A program made the position numbers and the translations under genes. Shown here in pieces: positions 21,601 to 29,325 of a stretch of 29,325 nucleotides of DNA. Each line of letters starts with the position of its first letter. Position 1 is the first letter of the stretch. Source of the stretch: Irineochytrium annulatum (taxonomy: Eukaryota > Chytridiomycota > Chytridiomycetes > Chytridiales > Chytridiaceae). The stretch covers positions 1 to 29,325 of the forward strand of contig JADGJL010000242.1 in the NCBI GenBank assembly GCA_027600665.1, read 5' to 3'. The notes below the pieces were generated by a model. That model was given only the letters and a program-made list of their open reading frames with translations. It did no database searches and had not been told where the DNA came from.

Positions 21601-23961
21601 GCGGCGACTTGAGGACGAAGAAGAACTTGCGGACGCCTTACAAAATAAGCTTGAAGCCGAAATTTCTCGACGACTTTCCGACGTGGATGCAATGGCAGGG
21701 CAACTTATTAAAATCGGTGTTGCCTTCTCAGAGTTAGAGGCTGAACTAGAATTATCCCGTATTGAAACCCAAGACACCAAGGCCGAGATGTACCAATTGA
21801 AAACTACGTTAAGCCAAGAACATTCGGCTCATTTAGTTGCAAAGAAATCGGTATGCGATCTTACTGAACTGTTATCGTCTTCACGAGAGAAGAACGCTTC
21901 GTTGTCGTCCCTGTATGACGAAGTGCGCTCGTCTTTGGATCACGAGCGGATTTCGCTACACGAGGCGACGGCCAACATTGCCGGCTTGACCGATATGTTG
22001 CATTTAGAGCGGGAGGAGCATCGAACAGTGCAAGGGCGGCTTCAAACTGACTTGAAGGTGATTTGTGGGGAGCGGGACGTTCTTGCAAAGCAGTTGGATG
22101 ATGAATCCCGATCGCATGCGACAGTGGCGAAGGAGGTTGACCGCCTCAGCGCATTGCTTGAGAGAGAGTCCGCGGCTCACGATCAGACTCGAACTCTTTT
22201 AAGTTCAGAAATAGAGCTTCGAAAAATTGCTGAAATTCGAATTCATGACCTTGAGATCTCAATTCAAAGAGCGAATGAAGCGAAAGTCGCCGCTAGCGGG
22301 CAACATGAATTGGAGCGAGCCGAATGGATGCGATATGGCGTTGAAATGAAAGAAAAGCTGCAGGCTTTCGAGAGCGCGCTTACGAAAAGTAAATGCCAGC
22401 AACAAGAACGGGACGAGCGCATAACCAAGCTTTCCTTAGAGCTTGCGCAGCGAAACGGAGAGCTAGAACAACTCCGGTCTGAACACGCAATACTCGTCGG
22501 TCGTCAACAACAAGCAGAGAGGGAGGCCGATAGCAATCGCGGTCTCGTAAAGACGTTAGAGAAAGCGCAGAGGGCACTCGCGGAGCGAGAGGAGACTTTG
22601 AAGGAATTAGGCAGGGAGCGGCAAGCGATGTTGCTTAAAAGCGCGAACGAAGTTGGGAGGAAAGAATTAGAGATAAAGGAGCTGAAGGAGCGGCTAGCAG
22701 AGAAGCAAAAGGAGTTGGAGGGCGCTAAGGCGGCAGTCGAGGAAGTCGAGATTGTTAGGAAGGACCTTCAGAAGTCGAGGCAAAAAATCATAATGCTTGA
22801 GGACGACCTGTCGCGGGAAAGGCACGAGGCGGAGATTGAGATCGGCACAGTTAAGGAAGAAATGATGTTGCTGAACGCGGAGAATCATAGGTAGCTGATT
22901 AATTTTTGTCCGCATGATTTATGTTTTGTTTTCGATCTTCTGCACGTCTCAGCCTCTATCACACATTCGCATATTTCTAGTATAGATTCTTATAGTTATA
23001 TCTAGCTCGCTTGCGTTATTTTTCGCTTTCATCTTTCCGTTGATAAACGCTTTTGGAATTTGTTCGTTTCTATAGATCTCGTAGCGCCTTTGCCGTATGC
23101 ACGGCTTGGATCTTATTTAAATATCATCACTTAGTCTTGTCCTCTCGTTTCTTTCGGTTGCTTGTTGAGCATATTTTTAGCCGCCGCATCATTTCTCGTC
23201 CTTATCATTGCTGTCGGCAGCAGTCAGAAGTCCCTTTACGTTGATTCTGTGCCAGTGGACGCGACTGACTCGTTCCCTTTCTTAGGTTATTGACAGCTAT
23301 AGAAGCAGCAGAGCGCGATAAAGCTGACGTCGAAGATACATTGCTAAATCAACGGCTCTTCCTTGAGAAGAATTACAAGGACGTTCTTGTCGAGATGAAC
23401 CGTGTAAATAAGATCAACGCAAATCTTATTGGACACCAAAACAACCAGCAAAAGATAAAACATTTTGCGAAGGTGAAAGATGAGTTGATGAAGCTGAAAG
23501 CCGTAAGTTCCTTTTTTGAATATGCTTGTAGCGTACTTACGCTATTATCCATCTAGGAAAATGCTGTTATTGTCAAAGAGCGAGACCAGTTTAAAAGGCG
23601 AAATCTGACGCTCGAACGCGACCTTGAGGCCTACAAAGCTGTTCCTATGTCGTCATCCTACAAAGCACATCGCCCCGAGACATCCTTCCTCGACACCAGC
23701 GGAAGCTTCGCCCCGGCAAGCAACTCCTTCGTCGCGCCGGGTGCGCCGAAGCCGTTTTCGCGGGTAAAGAGAGCAGTGTTGGCAAATCGCGGCGTCGCCA
23801 ACGAAGGATCCGGTACCGCGCACCTAGGGTCGAAGGTGAAGCCCTCGCGGATCGCGGAGCGTGATGAGGGCGGGGAGGAGGATTTAGACCCTGAGGACCA
23901 TTTAAACAAAGAGAATGAGCGCGAGGCGCAAGAACCGGGAGCCTATTTTATGGCTACTTAG
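18695..23961 (+). CDS. HMMR: HMMR/RHAMM-like coiled-coil microtubule-spindle protein
   Basis: Exons 18695-18725, 18919-19041, 19098-19246, 19284-19484, 19536-19847, 19892-22890, 23286-23502 and 23557-23961 give 1,478 residues, phase-consistent throughout. The N-terminus (11-60) has TPGPNAYDV followed by a basic SKSKRF, matching the PGxYDV start of HMMR_N. Residues about 100-1340 are almost unbroken coiled coil, rich in E, L, K and R. GHQNNQQKIKHFAKVKDEL (about 1321-1339) matches the conserved HMMR C-terminal motif. The tail is short and Ser/Pro/Ala-rich (PFSRVKRAVLANRG). Animal HMMR binds microtubules, calmodulin and TPX2 and orients spindles at the centrosome; its hyaluronan role need not apply here. 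It is twice the human length, the extra being coiled coil. The first intron is 193 bp and the sixth 395 bp, far above the window's norm. Confidence 0.85.
22891..23285 (+). other. Exceptionally long intron of the HMMR-like gene
   Basis: GT at 22891 and AG at 23284-23285 join an AG|G arginine codon in frame (phase 2). At 395 bp it is 6-10 times the typical intron here. It is T-rich on the sense strand and has stops in all three forward frames. No clear C/D or H/ACA snoRNA boxes were seen by eye. Confidence 0.65.
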
Positions 23962-24260
23962 AATTCTAGATCCCCCCCCTCTCCCTTTTTTTTTTCTTTC
24001 TTTTTGCCCTTGCCACTATGTAATATCAAGACTTTTTTTGGTTAGATTGTTTTCTAGTGTGCTGGATTTTTGTTTGATTTGATCAATCCCTTTTGCCGCT
24101 CAACTGTTTGTCGTTGGTGTTTTGCACATGTATTGTTTAAACTGTTTAATTTATATTTTGATGTACATCCGCCAACTTTTTGAACCGATCGCGCTCTTAA
24201 TAAACGCATGCCCTTTTTACTGCTGCTGATTGAATGGCCAGAAGACCAGAGGATACTAGC
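23962..24260. other. Intergenic region between converging HMMR-like and BolA2 genes
   Basis: 299 bp, strongly T-rich just after the HMMR stop (about 23975-24060). It should contain both 3' ends, with a plus-strand AATAAA at 24199-24204. No gene seen. Confidence 0.5.
24199..24204 (+). terminator. Candidate poly(A) signal of the HMMR-like gene
   Basis: AATAAA about 240 nt after the HMMR stop and 57 nt before the BolA2 stop on the other strand, so the two 3' UTRs may overlap. Confidence 0.35.
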
Positions 24261-24572
24261 TTATTTTTGGGACGCATACTGCTCCGGTGTGTAGCACTTT
24301 TGAGAGAAGGCGTGTATACTTGCAATCTCGTCCTTGGCGGCTTCATTAACAAGCCTAGAAGAACAAAACGAACTGTGAGACGGCAATCCCATTATATTTG
24401 TAAGGAAAAGCAATGACCGGTGACGCTGGAGCAGGGATTTTCCTTCGAACGCAGCTGACACGACCACAACGTCGAAGCTCTGTCCGCATCCGTCGGAAGT
24501 GTCCGTAGCTATCACGGTCTCGGCAGGCACCTTCTCGCGAAGGACCTGCTCCAACTCGCCTTTGGATACCAT
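24261..24572 (-). CDS. BOL2: BolA-like protein, BOLA2/Fra2 type
   Basis: Two exons, 24418-24572 and 24261-24354, with a 63-bp intron, give 82 residues. The splice joins QRHR to LVNEAAKDE and restores the block LLQRHRLVN seen in BOLA2 proteins. The start MVSKGELEQVLREK matches the family N-terminus. The candidate Fe-S ligands of BOLA2 are present: Cys29 (SDGCGQSF) and the invariant His66 (SIHAFSQK), followed by the conserved YTPEQYA. BolA2/Fra2 works with monothiol glutaredoxins (Grx3/4) in cytosolic [2Fe-2S] handling and iron sensing. I see no mitochondrial targeting sequence, which fits the cytosolic paralogue. The intron is a multiple of three and has no stop, so a retained form would add 21 residues in the middle. 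Confidence 0.95.
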   Translation of the reverse strand: MVSKGELEQVLREKVPAETVIATDTSDGCGQSFDVVVVSAAFEGKSLLQRHRSLLFLTNIMGLPSHSSFCSSRLVNEAAKDEIASIHAFSQKCYTPEQYASQK

Positions 24573-24894
24573 ACTTTGACGACTGCTCGGTTCTCAAGAG
24601 TTCAACTTATCAGAATCTTCACTTTAAGAACGACAGTTGTCCAGTAGCGTTCTTAATAAACCAAGACGTTTTTGATGTGATAAGTAGTCCAAGCTAAAAG
24701 TGTGATTTTCCAAGATAAAGGAGAAAGAATGAAGGAACTTTTAAGGAAGGGAAATTTAAGAAAGGGAATTTAGGCAACTATCAATGTATCGCGCTGCTGA
24801 TCGTAATAGTAGTTTGCTGTAGTATCAATGGAGCACGAGTGGACGGCACCTTCCAATTTTTAGGCGGCGGGGAAAATCAATACTCACCCGCGTG
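24573..24894. promoter_or_regulatory. Divergent promoter of BolA2 and calcineurin A
   Basis: 322 bp between the two start codons of divergent genes. It is AT-rich in the middle, with two near-identical AAGGAAGGGAAATTTAAG / AAGAAAGGGAATTTAG segments at about 24741-24773. No recognised regulator site. Confidence 0.4.
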
Positions 24895-27263
<2,369 letters not shown>

Positions 27264-27829
27264 TTCATTATGATGAAGGCGGGGCGGGATGAGAACTTGC
27301 GGTTAATTCTTTTGGTAGAGGAGTGACCTGGAGATGTAAAAGTGGGAAGTGGCGGAGGGAGGTTGCGTTCGATACCGTCTTCTCTCAGTTCTTCAACATA
27401 TATGACTCCGGCTGCGTACTCTTGGTGGCTGGTTCGTTTTGGTACCTTTTTCATTTGATAGTTTCTAGGTTTTAAGCAAAAGTTTGAAAGATATAAATAA
27501 ACTCGATATATACTTCTTCCTTGTATGTATTAAACGTTTCAACATTTGCCGTATTACTGCGAGACAATGAAAATAACATGTCGTGACTGAGGTTCATGAT
27601 ATATGGGCGCTTCAGGCCAAGGATTTAGCATCTACAATACAGCATACTTAGCAAGATGCCAAAGGAAGCATAGAGATTATGCGAAAGAATACGACAACGG
27701 GAAGAATTTAACATATAACCAGCTCAAGAGGGAACGACGGGGTGAACCCGAAAGAATATCCACAAGCTGCATCGCCTATAAAGCATGAGGGATCGGGACA
27801 CAACCTAGCAGTGACTCGAAGTCCAAATA
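27264..27829. other. Intergenic region between converging calcineurin A and membrane-protein genes
   Basis: 566 bp carrying both 3' UTRs. The part after 27480 is AT-rich. A 61-codon frame at 27603-27788 (+) has no recognisable content and is not called. Confidence 0.5.
27496..27501 (+). terminator. Candidate poly(A) signal of calcineurin A
   Basis: AATAAA about 230 nt after the stop codon, in an AT-rich stretch. Confidence 0.4.
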
Positions 27830-29325
27830 TCACGCTGTCTCATGCAGCGGCACGACATCCTGCACCACCCTCTGATCTTCCTCTTCTGCCGGACTGCCCA
27901 CGAGCGTGATCTCATCCGAGTCCATGATCCTCCCTACTTCCTCGTCCTCGCTCGACACGCTGGACTCCTCGCCAGATTCGCTCTCGTCAACCACCGCATC
28001 TGCTTCGGCTGCCGCATTTGGCGCAAAACGTGACCGCCGCAGGGGGCTCGGGCGCGTGGGAGCGTATGCGTGTCGAGGCGTTGAGGAATAGGGAAGGCGG
28101 GAAGGAGAAGTATTGTGGAGGTGCTTGGAACGGAGGGAGGATTGGGCGGGGTCGGATAACGAAGAAGAGGAGTAGGGAGAGGAAAAGTCGTCGGTAGACG
28201 CGGATTCAGCTTGAAAAGTGTTGACGGTGGGCGTGGGAGGCAGTTGAGGCGGTCCAGGTAATAAGGATTCGGGTAATGTAGGTTCAGACAGGGATTCGGA
28301 CAAGGACGATAAATGATGTGTGGGACGTGGAGTCGGAAGTCGCGCAAGCGGTGAAGATGCGGATGGCGATAGGGAACGGGATGAGGCCGACGATGATAGT
28401 GCCGTTGTTTCGATTACCGGTGTTGAATTCGGTTCCGGTATTGGGAGTGTCGGTATCGATAAAGTGTCTGTCGGTGACGCCACAACGCCAGCGTCGGGCT
28501 TAATGGCGTCTTTATCGTCCGGCGATAACCCAACATCCGTTACTATATCAACCGCGTGATCCGCAACTCCACCTTTCTGATCCTCATCCTTCCTCGCGCT
28601 ATCTACCGAAGTCCCCACAACGGGATCCTCCCGCCTCTCGCTATCCGCCGACCGCCTCCCAACCCCCTCCTCCTTCAACGTCTTCCCGTCCCACGCGTCT
28701 TCATCCTCCAGCCGCGACGGGGACCGCAACGGCGACGCCGCCCGCCGGAAGCTGATCCGCTTACCTTCATCCTTCTTCCCCTTCAAACTCCCATCAGCGG
28801 CCACGACGATGACGCCTGGCCCGCCGCTAACCCCATCTTCAGCACCGTGCGCGAGAGCTTCCGCTCCCGAGAGGCGCCGCCTCCTCCGGCTCCTCCACCA
28901 CCTGTAATTCAAAAATATCGTGACCGCTACGCCGATGACGGCCAGCGCCGCGACGCCAGCTACGATGTACAGAGGTTGCGGCTGAACGCGGCCGCTCATT
29001 GGCGGCGCGTTGTGGTGGTTGGGAGTTTCTGTGGTTGTTGGCAGAGCGAGAGGATGCGTGGATGAAGGGGGTAGAGTTGATGTAAGAGCAACGCCGACGC
29101 CGACGCCCTGGCTGGTGTGTCGAGACGCAGCGGTGGCATGCGACGATGTGGGCGGGATAGGAATGGCGGATGATGCGGAGAGTTTGAATGCGGCCGTAGT
29201 AGAGTTGCGGGACGATGCCGGCATCGTCGTGTTCGTTGGAGGGCCCATGTTTGCTCCCGTTTTGGCTGAGGTCATTGACGATGATTCCAGAACGGCGTCG
29301 GCGATGCCGCCGCCGAGGTCCGGGG
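27830..29325 (-). CDS. S/T-rich single-pass membrane protein (5' partial)
   Basis: The minus-strand frame is open from the window edge to a stop at 27830-27832, with 498 codons visible. The frame continues upstream of ATG 29275 (reading DLGGGIADAVLESSS), so that ATG is probably internal and the true start is beyond the window. The visible outer part is Ser/Thr/Pro-rich, as expected for an O-glycosylated stalk. One membrane helix follows (PLYIVAGVAALAVIGVAVTI, nt about 28904-28972), then a basic stop-transfer cluster (RSRRRRRL). The long cytosolic tail (about 360 residues) is disordered and acidic, with many SP and TP sites. The architecture resembles fungal Wsc/Mid2-type wall-stress sensors, but I see no WSC cysteine domain in the visible part. 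Function unassigned. Confidence 0.75.
   Translation of the reverse strand, partial: PDLGGGIADAVLESSSMTSAKTGANMGPPTNTTMPASSRNSTTAAFKLSASSAIPIPPTSSHATAASRHTSQGVGVGVALTSTLPPSSTHPLALPTTTETPNHHNAPPMSGRVQPQPLYIVAGVAALAVIGVAVTIFLNYRWWRSRRRRRLSGAEALAHGAEDGVSGGPGVIVVAADGSLKGKKDEGKRISFRRAASPLRSPSRLEDEDAWDGKTLKEEGVGRRSADSERREDPVVGTSVDSARKDEDQKGGVADHAVDIVTDVGLSPDDKDAIKPDAGVVASPTDTLSIPTLPIPEPNSTPVIETTALSSSASSRSLSPSASSPLARLPTPRPTHHLSSLSESLSEPTLPESLLPGPPQLPPTPTVNTFQAESASTDDFSSPYSSSSLSDPAQSSLRSKHLHNTSPSRLPYSSTPRHAYAPTRPSPLRRSRFAPNAAAEADAVVDESESGEESSVSSEDEEVGRIMDSDEITLVGSPAEEEDQRVVQDVVPLHETA

Noticed and set aside
28556..29065. 169-codon plus-strand frame
   Set aside because: Antisense to the membrane-protein gene, dominated by Pro/Arg/Leu; no family resemblance.

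Overview
This is a nuclear eukaryotic window. Genes are intron-rich, and introns are mostly 37-72 bp with GT...AG ends. Exon chains can be rebuilt with phase conserved at every junction. The gene content points to a fungus: a SOG2-type RAM-pathway protein, a Pmp3 proteolipid, fungal-type calcineurin A and a C2H2 regulator with Crz1-like fingers. An HMMR (RHAMM) family protein and a giant coiled-coil protein that looks CCDC162/DUF4549-like suggest a zoospore-forming, flagellated (chytrid-like) fungus. That lineage call is an inference.

Layout: (1) 1-274, the 3' end of an unidentified gene (+). (2) 1457-3164, a proline-rich C2H2 zinc-finger protein (+). (3) 4276-4635, Pmp3 (-). (4) 4973-7196, leucine-rich repeats plus a SOG2 domain (-), nine exons. 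(5) 7314-8441, twinfilin (+), divergent from SOG2 with 117 bp between starts. (6) 8834-18377, a coiled-coil gene of roughly 2,600 residues (-). (7) 18695-23961, an HMMR-like protein of 1,478 residues (+), divergent from gene 6. (8) 24261-24572, BolA2/Fra2 (-). (9) 24895-27263, the calcineurin catalytic subunit (+), divergent from BolA2. (10) 27830-29325, an S/T-rich single-pass membrane protein (-), 5' end outside the window.

How they fit together: SOG2 and twinfilin both act in polarised growth and actin control and share a very short promoter. HMMR and the giant coiled-coil gene share a 317-bp promoter and may form a microtubule/cilium pair. The zinc-finger protein and calcineurin are candidates for the Ca2+ signalling axis, but I see no calcineurin-docking motif in the zinc-finger protein. 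I found no tRNA, rRNA, transposon, CRISPR or prokaryote-like operon. The least described pieces are the giant coiled-coil protein and the fungal HMMR homologue. Exon models come from splice signals and reading phase only.
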